Shown here in pieces: positions 24,282 to 32,170 of a DNA stretch of 45,431 bases. The notes under the pieces were generated by a model, which did not search any database, was not told where the DNA came from, and saw only the letters and a list, made by a program, of their open reading frames with translations. Numbering within the stretch: the first letter of the stretch is position 1; every line of letters begins with the position of its first letter. The position numbers and the translations under genes are program-made. Origin of the DNA: CAYRWM01 sp964428055 (GTDB lineage Bacteria > Bacillota > Clostridia > Christensenellales > Christensenellaceae); contig CAYRWM010000014.1 of assembly GCA_964428055.1 (NCBI GenBank), forward strand, positions 1 to 45,431, read 5' to 3'.

Positions 24282-25445
24282 ATGGAAAAGATATATTTGG
24301 ATTATTCGGCAACTACATATGTCGACGAGGAAGTGGTGAAGGCTATGATGCCTTACTTCAACCGCTATCCGGGAAATCCGTCTGGTGTTTATTCATCCGG
24401 AAGGGAAGCAAAGGCTGTCGTTGAGAACTGCCGGCAGCTGGTCGCTGACTGTCTGGGTGCTAAGAACAAGAATGAAGTGTATTTCACGTCATGCGGAACA
24501 GAGAGCGATAACTGGGCTCTCAAGGGCTATGCATGGGCGAACAGAGATAAGGGCAAGCATATCATAACCACGAATTCCGAGCATCATGCGATAAAGGATA
24601 CGTGCGGATTCCTTGAGAAAAACGGTTTTGATGTAACGTATGTTTCGGTAGATGAATACGGAATGGTGAGCGTTGAGGATATAAAAAAAGCCATACGCGA
24701 TGATACGATACTCATAAGCATAATCTTTGCAAATAATGAAGTCGGAACAATTAATCCGATTGCGGAGATAGGTGCCCTTGCAAAGGAGAAAGGCATCGTC
24801 TTTCATACTGATGCGGTCCAGGCTGCAGGTCATATTCATATAAATGTCGAAGAGATGAACATAGATATGCTTTCCATGTCCGGACATAAGTTCTATGCTC
24901 CGAAAGGAATAGGCGCTCTTTATGTGAGAAACGGCATTAAGCTTGAGAAGCTCATACACGGCGGCGCTCAGGAGAGAAACAGGCGTTCCGGCACAGAGAA
25001 TGTCCCGTATATCGTCGGTATGTCAAAGGCTCTGGATATGGCATGCAAGAGAATAGATGAAGAGACAAAGACTCTGACAGAGCTCAGAGACTATATGATA
25101 GAACGGATTGAAAAGGCCATACCGTTCGCTAAACTCAACGGCCACAGGACAAAGCGCCTGCCCGGTCATGTGAACGTTTCACTTGAGTACATAGAGTCGG
25201 AGGCTTCGCTACTGAGTCTTGATCTTGCAGGTATTGAGTGCTCAAGCGGTTCTGCTTGTGCTTCGGGCTCATTCGAGCCTTCATATGTGCTGACGGCGAT
25301 GGGTCTCAGACCTGAGGTCGCGAGAGGCGCATTAAGATTTACGATGGGTCGTACGACGACCAAGGAACAGATAGATACTGTTGTTGATGAACTGGTGAAG
25401 ATCGTTGACAGGCTCAACAAGATCTCGCCTTTATATAAGGGTTAG
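24282..25445 (+). CDS. iscS: Cysteine desulfurase (NifS/IscS family)
   Basis: A 387-residue PLP enzyme that abstracts sulfur from cysteine for Fe-S clusters and thiolated molecules. YLDYSATTYVDEEV opens the protein. The PLP lysine lies in MSGHKFYAPKGIGALYV, RSGTEN follows, and the persulfide cysteine lies in the flexible SSGSACASG loop, typical of the NifS/IscS group. The frame extends to GTG 24252, but the ATG at 24282 matches the family N-terminus; its AAGGAAAGG site is rather distant (about 13 bases). The scaffold gene follows 11 bases after the stop. Whether it is called iscS or nifS is a naming choice. Confidence 0.93.
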   Translation: MEKIYLDYSATTYVDEEVVKAMMPYFNRYPGNPSGVYSSGREAKAVVENCRQLVADCLGAKNKNEVYFTSCGTESDNWALKGYAWANRDKGKHIITTNSEHHAIKDTCGFLEKNGFDVTYVSVDEYGMVSVEDIKKAIRDDTILISIIFANNEVGTINPIAEIGALAKEKGIVFHTDAVQAAGHIHINVEEMNIDMLSMSGHKFYAPKGIGALYVRNGIKLEKLIHGGAQERNRRSGTENVPYIVGMSKALDMACKRIDEETKTLTELRDYMIERIEKAIPFAKLNGHRTKRLPGHVNVSLEYIESEASLLSLDLAGIECSSGSACASGSFEPSYVLTAMGLRPEVARGALRFTMGRTTTKEQIDTVVDELVKIVDRLNKISPLYKG

Positions 25446-25456
25446 GAGGATTTCTG

Positions 25457-25822
25457 ATGTACAGCGAGAAACTCATAAAACATTTTCAGCAGCCTCACAA
25501 TGTAGGCGTTATGGAAGACGCGGATGTGATAGGCGAGGCCGGTAGCCCGGTATGCGGCGATACCACTACCGTATACTTAAAGCTCGACGGCGATGTCATA
25601 ACGGATATTACTTTCCAGACATACGGATGCGCGGCAGCAATTGCCAGCTCAAGCGTTCTTACCGATCTTGTGAAAGGCAAGACTGTTGACGAAGCCTTAA
25701 AGATTTCAAAGAGCGATATCATAGAGGAACTGGGCGGTATGCCTCCGGAAAAGGTGCACTGTTCACTGCTCGCGGAAGATGCTCTCAAAAAAGCTCTTAA
25801 GAACGCTCTGGAAAAGCTTTGA
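25457..25822 (+). CDS. iscU: Fe-S cluster scaffold protein (IscU/NifU N-terminal type)
   Basis: A 121-residue scaffold on which clusters are assembled. The three ligand-bearing segments are visible: GSPVCGDTTTVYL near residue 30, YGCAAAIASSS near 57, and VHCSLLAEDAL near 98. It has the NifU N-terminal domain only, without the ferredoxin-like or C-terminal parts of full NifU. Its position directly behind the desulfurase supports partnership. Confidence 0.93.
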   Translation: MYSEKLIKHFQQPHNVGVMEDADVIGEAGSPVCGDTTTVYLKLDGDVITDITFQTYGCAAAIASSSVLTDLVKGKTVDEALKISKSDIIEELGGMPPEKVHCSLLAEDALKKALKNALEKL

Positions 25823-25841
25823 TAGAAAGGGCGCGCGAATA

Positions 25842-25870
25842 TTGTCATCGGCGCTGGCCTGATATATAAT
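25842..25870 (+). promoter_or_regulatory. Promoter for ireB-ruvX-DUF1292
   Basis: TTGTCA (25842-25847) and TATAAT (25865-25870) with a 17-base spacer, followed by a short leader and a GGAGG site before ireB. Confidence 0.8.
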
Positions 25871-25897
25871 CTAAATATCAAAGTTGGAGGAATCGAT

Positions 25898-26167
25898 ATG
25901 TCTGAATTTGACAGTACCATGCACTTTGACTTCGGCAAGGATCTTGAGAATCCCGTAAGAGGAATAATCAGGGTGGTCTGTGATGCTATGGAAGAAAAGG
26001 GATATGATCCCGTCAATCAGCTTATCGGATACATTGTGTCCGGTGATCCGACGTACATCACGGCATACAAGAACGCAAGATCGCTCATCGCCGCTGTCGA
26101 TAAGGATGAGATACTGGAAGAGCTGGTGAATTATTATATCAGCGGGCTGAATGATAAAAATGAATAA
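25898..26167 (+). CDS. ireB: IreB family regulatory phosphoprotein (UPF0297)
   Basis: An 89-residue protein matching IreB across its full length (TMHFDF near the N-terminus, YDPVNQLIGYIVSGDPTYITAYKNAR in the middle). In Enterococcus IreB is phosphorylated on N-terminal threonines by the PASTA kinase IreK and affects cephalosporin tolerance. Thr7 is available here. The ireB-ruvX-yrzB order is conserved across Firmicutes. The gene overlaps the ruvX frame. Confidence 0.95.
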   Translation: MSEFDSTMHFDFGKDLENPVRGIIRVVCDAMEEKGYDPVNQLIGYIVSGDPTYITAYKNARSLIAAVDKDEILEELVNYYISGLNDKNE

Positions 26168-26585
26168 CAGCCGCATAATGGGTTTGGATATAGGCGATGT
26201 CAGGATAGGCATAGCTCTTTCAGATCTGCTCGGCATTACGGCACAGGGTCAGGAGACATACACCAGGACAGGTGATGATGAGGCTGACGCTGATTATATC
26301 GTTGCGTTCGCGGACAGGAACGATGTTTCGCGGATAGTCTGCGGATTGCCCAAAAACATGAACGGAACGATAGGCGTGCAGGCGGAGAAGACCAGGGCTT
26401 TTGCTGATCTTATAGCTTCCCGCACAAAAGCTGATATAGTGTTCGTGGACGAGCGGCTAACGACGGTCAGCGCAAACCGTGTCCTGCTTGAGGCGGATAC
26501 GAGCCGGAAGAAGAGAAAAAAAGTGGTCGACAAGATTGCCGCCACGATAATTCTGCAGACATATCTCGATTCTGCAGCCAGATGA
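26151..26585 (+). CDS. ruvX: Holliday junction resolvase-like protein RuvX (YqgF)
   Basis: A 144-residue RNase H-fold nuclease. MGLDIGDVRIGIALSD carries the first catalytic Asp, GLPKNMNG and FVDERLTTVSA follow, and KVVDKIAATIILQTYL carries the last acidic residue. Family members resolve Holliday junctions or process pre-16S rRNA. Starts at 26151 or 26160 both overlap ireB; neither has a clear ribosome-binding site, suggesting translational coupling. Confidence 0.93.
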   Translation: MIKMNNSRIMGLDIGDVRIGIALSDLLGITAQGQETYTRTGDDEADADYIVAFADRNDVSRIVCGLPKNMNGTIGVQAEKTRAFADLIASRTKADIVFVDERLTTVSANRVLLEADTSRKKRKKVVDKIAATIILQTYLDSAAR

Positions 26586-26600
26586 ACAGGAGTATTATTA

Positions 26601-26897
26601 ATGAGCAAGGAACTCGATAAGAACAATGAAGTCGATACCGTTGAACTCATGGATGAGGACGGTAAAAAATATGTTTTTGAAAACCTTCTGACTTTTGAAG
26701 TGGATGATGATTTCTATATCGCCATGACACCAATGGAAGCTACAGATGAGTTCGCGATGGACGAAGTATTCATAATGAAAGTTGTTGAGGATGAGGAAGG
26801 CGAATCTTACCTTCCGATAGAGTCCCAGGAGGAGCTCGACGCACTTTGGAACATATTCCAGGATCTCTATTACGAGGACGAAGATGCCGAAGAATAA
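26601..26897 (+). CDS. DUF1292 protein (YrzB family)
   Basis: A 98-residue very acidic protein with the DUF1292 pattern (VELMDEDGKKYVFENLLTFEV; YYIAMTP-like FYIAMTPME; EEELDAL-like QEELDALWNIFQDL). Function is unknown, but the ireB-ruvX-DUF1292 trio is widely conserved in Firmicutes. A strong terminator follows 20 bases downstream. Confidence 0.9.
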   Translation: MSKELDKNNEVDTVELMDEDGKKYVFENLLTFEVDDDFYIAMTPMEATDEFAMDEVFIMKVVEDEEGESYLPIESQEELDALWNIFQDLYYEDEDAEE

Positions 26898-26916
26898 AGG
26901 CCTGATGATATTTCAG

Positions 26917-26951
26917 GACATGGCAAATTAATTATTGCCATGTCTTTTTTT
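26917..26951 (+). terminator. Intrinsic terminator after the ireB unit
   Basis: GACATGGCAA (26917-26926) pairs perfectly with TTGCCATGTC (26935-26944) around an A/T loop, followed by seven T residues. Confidence 0.94.
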
Positions 26952-27070
26952 ATATGATAGAATATTTAAGAAATTCGCACTTGCGTAACGATCCGCTTCT
27001 CGTGCTTATATAGTGTAACAGCGGAAATGAGAGTTATGTGAGGTGGCATAAACGAGGAGGTTTATTTAAT

Positions 27071-27955
27071 ATGTCAGTAATTTCAATGAAGCAACTCTTG
27101 GAAGCCGGTGTTCATTTCGGACATCAGACCCGCAGATGGAATCCCAAAATGAAGAAATTCATCTTCACAGAGAGAAACGGGATTTACATCATCGATCTTC
27201 AGAAGACAGTCAAAAAAGTAGAAGAAGCGTATTATTTCATCCGTGATATCGCGATGGATAATAAGACTGTTCTTTTTGTCGGAACAAAGAAGCAGGCTCA
27301 GGATTCAATTGAGTCCGAGGCAAAGCGCTGCGGTATGTACTATGTCAGCAACAGATGGCTGGGCGGCATGCTCACAAACTTCAAGACTATAAGAAGCAGA
27401 GTGGCAAGACTGGACAGAATCGATGCTATGGAAGCCAACGGCGAGTTCGATCTTCTTCCCAAGAAGGAAGTTATCAAACTGCAGCATGAAAGGGAAAAGC
27501 TCCTGAAGAACCTGGGCGGTATCAGAGAGATGCGTGATGTTCCTGCCGCTATGTTCATAGTGGACCCCAGAAAAGAGCGTATAGCCATAGCTGAAGCTAA
27601 GGCTCTCAATATCCCAGTTGTCGCTATAGTCGATACAAACTGCGATCCTGATGAGATCGATTACCCCATCCCCGGCAATGACGATGCTATCCGTGCCGTT
27701 AAACTTATAGCGGGCAAGATGGCTGACGCTATCCTTGAGGGTAAGCAGGGCGAGCAGCTTGAAGATGAGGAAGCCCCGGCAGAAGAGCCGGAAGCTACGG
27801 ACGAAGAGATTGAAGCAGCTGCATCAGAGGAGATAGCCGAAGAGATCGCCGAAGAGATCATGGCGACAGAGGAAGCTCCGGCAGAGGAAGCTGAAGAAGT
27901 CAAGGAAGAAGCTGCAGAGGAAGCTGCTGAAGAAGCCGCTCCCGAAGCTGAGTGA
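27071..27955 (+). CDS. rpsB: Ribosomal protein uS2 with Ala/Glu-rich acidic tail
   Basis: A 294-residue small-subunit protein. The core (residues 1-230) has the uS2 signatures LLEAGVHFGHQTRRWNPKM, YVSNRWLGGMLTNF and VDTNCDPDEIDYPIPGNDDA. Residues 231-294 form a low-complexity tail of Glu, Ala and Asp. A longer frame opens at 27038, but the ATG at 27071 follows GAGGAGG (27054-27060) and gives the family start. It is paired with tsf as usual. Confidence 0.97.
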   Translation: MSVISMKQLLEAGVHFGHQTRRWNPKMKKFIFTERNGIYIIDLQKTVKKVEEAYYFIRDIAMDNKTVLFVGTKKQAQDSIESEAKRCGMYYVSNRWLGGMLTNFKTIRSRVARLDRIDAMEANGEFDLLPKKEVIKLQHEREKLLKNLGGIREMRDVPAAMFIVDPRKERIAIAEAKALNIPVVAIVDTNCDPDEIDYPIPGNDDAIRAVKLIAGKMADAILEGKQGEQLEDEEAPAEEPEATDEEIEAAASEEIAEEIAEEIMATEEAPAEEAEEVKEEAAEEAAEEAAPEAE

Positions 27956-27994
27956 TACAAGATCAAAGAATCAGATTTAATGGAGGAATATTAA

Positions 27995-28864
27995 ATGGCT
28001 ATTTCCGCAAAAGATGTTATGGCTCTCCGTGAGATTACCGGAACGGGCATGATGGATTGCAAAAAAGCTCTTATCGAAGCCGACGGCGATATGGATAAGG
28101 CTGTTGAGATACTCAGGGAAAAAGGGCTTTCTGCTGCTGCAAAGAAGGCCGGCAGAATCGCCGCAGAAGGCATAGTCGACAGTTATGTTTCGGAAGACGG
28201 TAAACTTGGTGTTATCGTAGAAGTAAACTGTGAGACGGACTTTGTCGCAAAGACGGATGCTTTCCATGAACTCACAAAGAAGATCGCAAAGCAGATAGCT
28301 GATGTTAACCCCGCTGACGTTGATGCTCTTATGGCATCTGAGATAGACGGCGCAACGGTTGATGCAGTGCTGAATGAAGCTGTCGCTAAGATCGGAGAGA
28401 AGATCTCCATCCGCAGATTCGAGCGTATCGAGGGATTTGTTGACACTTATATCCATATGGGCGGCAAGATCGGCGTTCTCGTTCAGGCTGATCCTGAACC
28501 CGATAAAGAGGCTATTCATGACGTAGCAATGCAGATCGCTGCTGCAAAGCCTTCTTTCATCAATGTGGAAGACGTTGATGCTTCTGATCTTGAGAAAGAA
28601 AAAGAGATACTCAGAGTGCAGGCCTTAAACGAAGGCAAGCCTGAGAAGATCGTCGACAAGATGGTCGAAGGACGTATTAAGAAATACTATAAGGAAGTCT
28701 GCCTTATGGAGCAGCCTTTCGTAAAGGACGGAGACATCTCCGTTAAGAAGATGATCGACGGAAGATTCAACATCGTCAGATTCGTGAGATTTGAGATGGG
28801 CGAAGGCCTCCAGAAGCGTCAGGATGATTTCGCTGCTGAAGTCGCTCAGCAGGCGGGTATGTAA
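27995..28864 (+). CDS. tsf: Translation elongation factor Ts
   Basis: A 289-residue guanine-nucleotide exchange factor for EF-Tu. N-terminal VMALREITGTGMMDCKKALIEADGD is the EF-Ts UBA-like signature, and VEVNCETDFVAK marks the core. The dimerisation and C-terminal modules are full length (HMGGKIGVLVQ; KKYYKEVCLMEQPFVKD). It lies 39 bases after rpsB and is closed by a terminator. Confidence 0.97.
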   Translation: MAISAKDVMALREITGTGMMDCKKALIEADGDMDKAVEILREKGLSAAAKKAGRIAAEGIVDSYVSEDGKLGVIVEVNCETDFVAKTDAFHELTKKIAKQIADVNPADVDALMASEIDGATVDAVLNEAVAKIGEKISIRRFERIEGFVDTYIHMGGKIGVLVQADPEPDKEAIHDVAMQIAAAKPSFINVEDVDASDLEKEKEILRVQALNEGKPEKIVDKMVEGRIKKYYKEVCLMEQPFVKDGDISVKKMIDGRFNIVRFVRFEMGEGLQKRQDDFAAEVAQQAGM

Positions 28865-28878
28865 TAAGCAATAAGAAG

Positions 28879-28905
28879 AGCATCGTTATAAACGATGCTT
28901 TTTTT
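28879..28905 (+). terminator. Intrinsic terminator after tsf
   Basis: AGCATCGTT (28879-28887) pairs with AACGATGCT (28891-28899) around a three-base loop, followed by a T run. Confidence 0.92.
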
Positions 28906-28935
28906 ATATGCCGTGCGTTATGTCAGGCGCACATA

Positions 28936-28944
28936 TGGTATAAT
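28936..28944 (+). promoter_or_regulatory. Extended -10 promoter for pyrH
   Basis: TGG followed by TATAAT (28939-28944) is an extended -10 element. The -35 region at about 28915-28921 is poor. It lies between the tsf terminator and pyrH. Confidence 0.6.
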
Positions 28945-28981
28945 TAATACATCAAAACAGTGTATGATAACGGAGGTCGAG

Positions 28982-29686
28982 ATGCAGTTAAAGTATAAGA
29001 GAGTGATAATAAAGATAAGCGGAGAAGCTCTGATGAGCGAAAAGGAGCAGCCGCTCGATTTCGATATAGTTGGCAAAGTTGCCGATCAGTTGATAGAAAT
29101 AGCCAATATGGGTGCTCAGATAGGCATCATAATAGGCGGCGGAAACATATGGCGCGGCAGGAGCGGCGGCGATATGGACCGTGTGCAGGCCGATCATATG
29201 GGTATGCTCGCGACGGTAATAAATGCTCTCGCACTTCAGGATGCCCTGCAGCGTAAGGGACAGCCCGCCAGGGTTCTGACAGCGATTGACATGCCTCAGG
29301 TCGCTGAGAGATATGTTCGCGGTCGTGCGGTCAAGCATCTTGAAAAGAACCGTATAGTCATATTTGCCGGCGGTACCGGAAATCCGTTCTTCTCAACTGA
29401 TACCGGTGCTGCTCTGAGGGCTGCTGAAATGAACGTTAATCTTCTGCTCCTGGCTAAAAACGTTGACGCCGTATATACTGCCGATCCGAAGATCGATCCC
29501 AATGCCAAGAGGATTGATAACATATCGTACATTGAGATCATAGAAAAAGGCTACACTCTCATGGACTACTCTGCACTGACGCTTTGCATGGATAACGGCA
29601 TCCCGATCATGGTATTCGGTCTCGGCGAGAAGGACGGTATCAAGAGAGCCGTTTGCGGCGAGAAAATAGGAACACTGATTAAATAG
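28982..29686 (+). CDS. pyrH: UMP kinase
   Basis: A 234-residue amino-acid-kinase-fold enzyme that phosphorylates UMP to UDP. VIIKISGEALMSE, GIIIGGGNIWRG and FAGGTGNPFFSTDTGAALRA are diagnostic, and LLAKNVDAVYTADPK completes the ATP site. An open frame reaches back to 28895, inside the tsf terminator. The ATG at 28982 with GGAGG (28972-28976) is the true start. Confidence 0.97.
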   Translation: MQLKYKRVIIKISGEALMSEKEQPLDFDIVGKVADQLIEIANMGAQIGIIIGGGNIWRGRSGGDMDRVQADHMGMLATVINALALQDALQRKGQPARVLTAIDMPQVAERYVRGRAVKHLEKNRIVIFAGGTGNPFFSTDTGAALRAAEMNVNLLLLAKNVDAVYTADPKIDPNAKRIDNISYIEIIEKGYTLMDYSALTLCMDNGIPIMVFGLGEKDGIKRAVCGEKIGTLIK

Positions 29687-29689
29687 TAT

Positions 29690-29718
29690 TTGTTTTTTGA
29701 AACATAATACTATAGAAT
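29690..29718 (+). promoter_or_regulatory. Candidate promoter for frr
   Basis: TTGTTT (29690-29695), 17 bases, then TAGAAT (29713-29718). The 74-base gap before frr is otherwise A/T-rich without structure. Confidence 0.35.
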
Positions 29719-29760
29719 TAATTTATATTATTAGCTAACTGCAAAGGGGGGAATTATACG

Positions 29761-30324
29761 ATGGAGATTACCCATGAAGCATATGTGAAAGCAAAAGACA
29801 GGATGGAGAAAACGCTTGAGGCGCTTAAAAATGATCTTTCTTCAATAAGAGCCGGAAGAGCCAATCCGCATCTTCTCGACCGTATAATGGTCGATTACTA
29901 CGGAACTCAGACTCCTATATCACAGGTAGGTAATGTATCTTCACCTGATCCCAAGATGCTTGTGATCTCACTCTGGGATACTTCAATCCTAGGCGAGGTT
30001 GAGAAAGCTATAATGAAATCAGATCTGGGCATCAATCCCGCGAATGACGGCAAAGTGATCAGACTGGCATTTCCCGATGTTACTGAGGAGAGACGTAAAG
30101 AGCTCGTAAAGATGGCAAAGAAGAATGCCGAGACATCCAAGGTCGCCATAAGGAATATAAGAAGAGATGCCAATGACGTGCTCAAAAAGGAAAAGAAGGA
30201 CAGCACGATAACGGAAGATGATTACAACGATCTTGAGAAAGAGATTCAGAAGATGACGGATGACATGATCAAAAAGGTCGACGTCATACTTGCCGATAAG
30301 GAAAAGGAGATAATGGAGATTTGA
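29761..30324 (+). CDS. frr: Ribosome recycling factor
   Basis: A 187-residue two-domain factor that splits post-termination ribosomes with EF-G. SSIRAGRANPHLLDRIMVDYYG, the conserved P-D segment (LAFPDVTEERRKELVK) and the long C-terminal helix RNIRRDANDVLKK fit the family and its length. The stop TGA overlaps the TTG start of the next small gene. Confidence 0.97.
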   Translation: MEITHEAYVKAKDRMEKTLEALKNDLSSIRAGRANPHLLDRIMVDYYGTQTPISQVGNVSSPDPKMLVISLWDTSILGEVEKAIMKSDLGINPANDGKVIRLAFPDVTEERRKELVKMAKKNAETSKVAIRNIRRDANDVLKKEKKDSTITEDDYNDLEKEIQKMTDDMIKKVDVILADKEKEIMEI

Positions 30325-30512
30325 CCGATCTTACAGGGTTGGAGCTCCGTGAAGCAGAGTCCCGGCTTAAGGACAATGATATAGAATATACTGTGAAGTA
30401 TACTCATCCGCCGAAGCCTATGGAGGATACGGACAGTGTCCGGGTCCTGAGACAGAAGGTTGAGGACGGTACCGTTGAGCTGGTAGTGGGACTCTTTAAG
30501 ACAAAGATTTGA
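30321..30512 (+). CDS. Small PASTA-like protein
   Basis: A 63-residue predicted soluble protein with no signal peptide. Its DLTGLELREAESRLKDNDIEY start and closing VEDGTVELVVGLF resemble a single PASTA repeat (a D-x-x-G-x-x-x-x-E-A turn and helix followed by strands). The TTG start at 30321 overlaps the frr stop (TTGA), implying translational coupling; no separate ribosome-binding site is needed. A hairpin follows directly. The PASTA resemblance is by eye and could reflect simple fold convergence; the function is unknown. Confidence 0.6.
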   Translation: MTDLTGLELREAESRLKDNDIEYTVKYTHPPKPMEDTDSVRVLRQKVEDGTVELVVGLFKTKI

Positions 30513-30519
30513 GAAAGCT

Positions 30520-30548
30520 GGCTGTAATATGATATTACAGCCTTCTTT
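30520..30548 (+). terminator. Terminator-like hairpin before uppS
   Basis: GGCTGTAATA (30520-30529) pairs perfectly with TATTACAGCC (30533-30542) around a three-base loop and is followed by TTCTTTT. It includes the ATG at 30529, arguing against that codon as the uppS start. Confidence 0.65.
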
Positions 30549-30558
30549 TAGAGGTAAT

Positions 30559-31296
30559 ATGCGCAACAGAGCAAAGGATTATGAACTCCCGGAAAAGGAG
30601 ATGCTTCCTGTTCATGTGGGCATCATAATGGACGGCAACGGGAGATGGGCGAAAAAGAGGCTTATGCCCCGGGCTGCAGGTCACAGGGCAGGTATGAGCA
30701 GCGTAAAGAGGATCGTTAAATACGCTTCCGATATCGGTATAAAAGCTCTTACGCTGTATGCTTTTTCGACTGAAAACTGGAACAGGCCGCGCGATGAGGT
30801 CTCAGCGCTTATGGGACTGCTCATAGAGTATCTGACAAAAGAGCTTGATGAGATGCACAGGAACGGAGTCATCGTCCGCGTAATAGGTGATATGAGCATA
30901 CTGCGTGACGATGTTAAGGCCATACTCACTAAATCCATAGAAAAAACAAAGAACAACAGCGGTATGGTCCTGAACCTGGCAATAAACTACGGCTCACGTG
31001 ATGAGATGACGGATATGGTGAAAAGCATCGCAAGGGATGCGGCTTCAGGTATCATTGATCCCGAGGACATAAATGAGGAGATGATATCAGGCCGCCTTTA
31101 TACCGCAGGTGTGCCCGATCCTGATCTTATAATCAGAACCAGCGGTGAGCTCAGACTCAGTAATTTTCTGATGTATCAGGCTGCATATTCGGAACTGTAT
31201 TTTACCGATGTGCTCTGGCCTGACTTTAAGGAATATGATTTTTCTCTCGCCATGCTGGAATACGCAAAACGTTCCAGACGATACGGCAAAATCTGA
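30559..31296 (+). CDS. uppS: Undecaprenyl diphosphate synthase (isoprenyl transferase)
   Basis: A 245-residue cis-prenyltransferase that makes the C55 lipid carrier used by MraY. GIIMDGNGRWAKKR carries the catalytic Asp, YAFSTENWNRP and RTSGELRLSNFLMYQAAYSELYF (shown in part) are family blocks. A frame opens at 30529 inside a hairpin. The ATG at 30559 with AGAGG (30550-30554) is preferred, although its spacing is short. It heads the uppS-cdsA-dxr-rseP-ispG series. Confidence 0.96.
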   Translation: MRNRAKDYELPEKEMLPVHVGIIMDGNGRWAKKRLMPRAAGHRAGMSSVKRIVKYASDIGIKALTLYAFSTENWNRPRDEVSALMGLLIEYLTKELDEMHRNGVIVRVIGDMSILRDDVKAILTKSIEKTKNNSGMVLNLAINYGSRDEMTDMVKSIARDAASGIIDPEDINEEMISGRLYTAGVPDPDLIIRTSGELRLSNFLMYQAAYSELYFTDVLWPDFKEYDFSLAMLEYAKRSRRYGKI

Positions 31297-31317
31297 TAAT
31301 AAAATGGAGATGTTGTT

Positions 31318-32154
31318 ATGAAAACCAGGATACTTGCAGCGATACCTATCGCGATAATACTAATAGCTGCTCTGATATTCCAGAGCTGGCTGCTATTCGG
31401 ACTCATAGTGGTACTGTCTTTCATAGCTCAGCATGAGATGCTCTGCGCAGTTTCCGCCAAGGGAGACAAGGCTGTCAGTGTCGTGCCTTATGTGCTGTGT
31501 GCCGCTGTGCCTGCCATATTGTATTTCAATCTCGGGTTCGAACTCCTTATGATAGCGATAGTGCTTGCCGTGATCGCACTGTTCCTTATAACCATGTTCT
31601 CGAAGAAATATGACTACCGCAGTTTCAGGAACAGTCTGGTTGCACTCATTTATCCCGAGATTTTCTTTGTTTTCATTTATCTGACCGTGTTCAAGTATAC
31701 GAGCATGGAGTGGATAGGTGCAAATCCGTATATACTGCTCCTCGGCATAATCACTACGGTGTTCTGTGACAGTGCCGCATACTTTGTAGGACGTGCTATA
31801 GGCAAACACAAACTGTGCCCCGAAATCAGCCCCAAGAAGACGGTTGAGGGAGCTATCGGCGGAGCACTCGGCGGTGTAGTAGCCGGTTTTCTTATCTGGC
31901 TGCTGTTCGGAAGCGGCATAACCGGCCTTTCATATGATATGCCTCTGTGGCTCTCGCTTGTGCTTGGTGCGGCTGTAGCATTCATATCTCAGTTCGGTGA
32001 TCTTTCAGCATCGTTCATAAAGAGACACTACGGGATCAAGGACTTCGGCAAACTCATTCCCGGTCACGGCGGTATACTTGACAGGATTGACAGCATGCTC
32101 TACGCCATAACCGCTCTTTATATCATAATGCACTTTATAGAGATGGCTGGCTGA
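31318..32154 (+). CDS. cdsA: Phosphatidate cytidylyltransferase CdsA
   Basis: A 278-residue polytopic membrane enzyme that makes CDP-diacylglycerol from phosphatidic acid and CTP. About eight hydrophobic helices are visible. The C-terminal signature SFIKRHYGIKDFGKLIPGHG followed by GILDRIDS is an exact family match. It lies 21 bases after uppS, as in most bacteria. Confidence 0.96.
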   Translation: MKTRILAAIPIAIILIAALIFQSWLLFGLIVVLSFIAQHEMLCAVSAKGDKAVSVVPYVLCAAVPAILYFNLGFELLMIAIVLAVIALFLITMFSKKYDYRSFRNSLVALIYPEIFFVFIYLTVFKYTSMEWIGANPYILLLGIITTVFCDSAAYFVGRAIGKHKLCPEISPKKTVEGAIGGALGGVVAGFLIWLLFGSGITGLSYDMPLWLSLVLGAAVAFISQFGDLSASFIKRHYGIKDFGKLIPGHGGILDRIDSMLYAITALYIIMHFIEMAG

Positions 32155-32170
32155 TCAGGAGGGATCCGGT

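Noticed and set aside
26981..27014. Promoter for rpsB (TTGCGT with TATAGT or TGC-TTATAT)
   Set aside because: Spacing is 19-22 bases and the hexamers are poor. A promoter must exist here after the terminator at 26951, but I cannot place it reliably.
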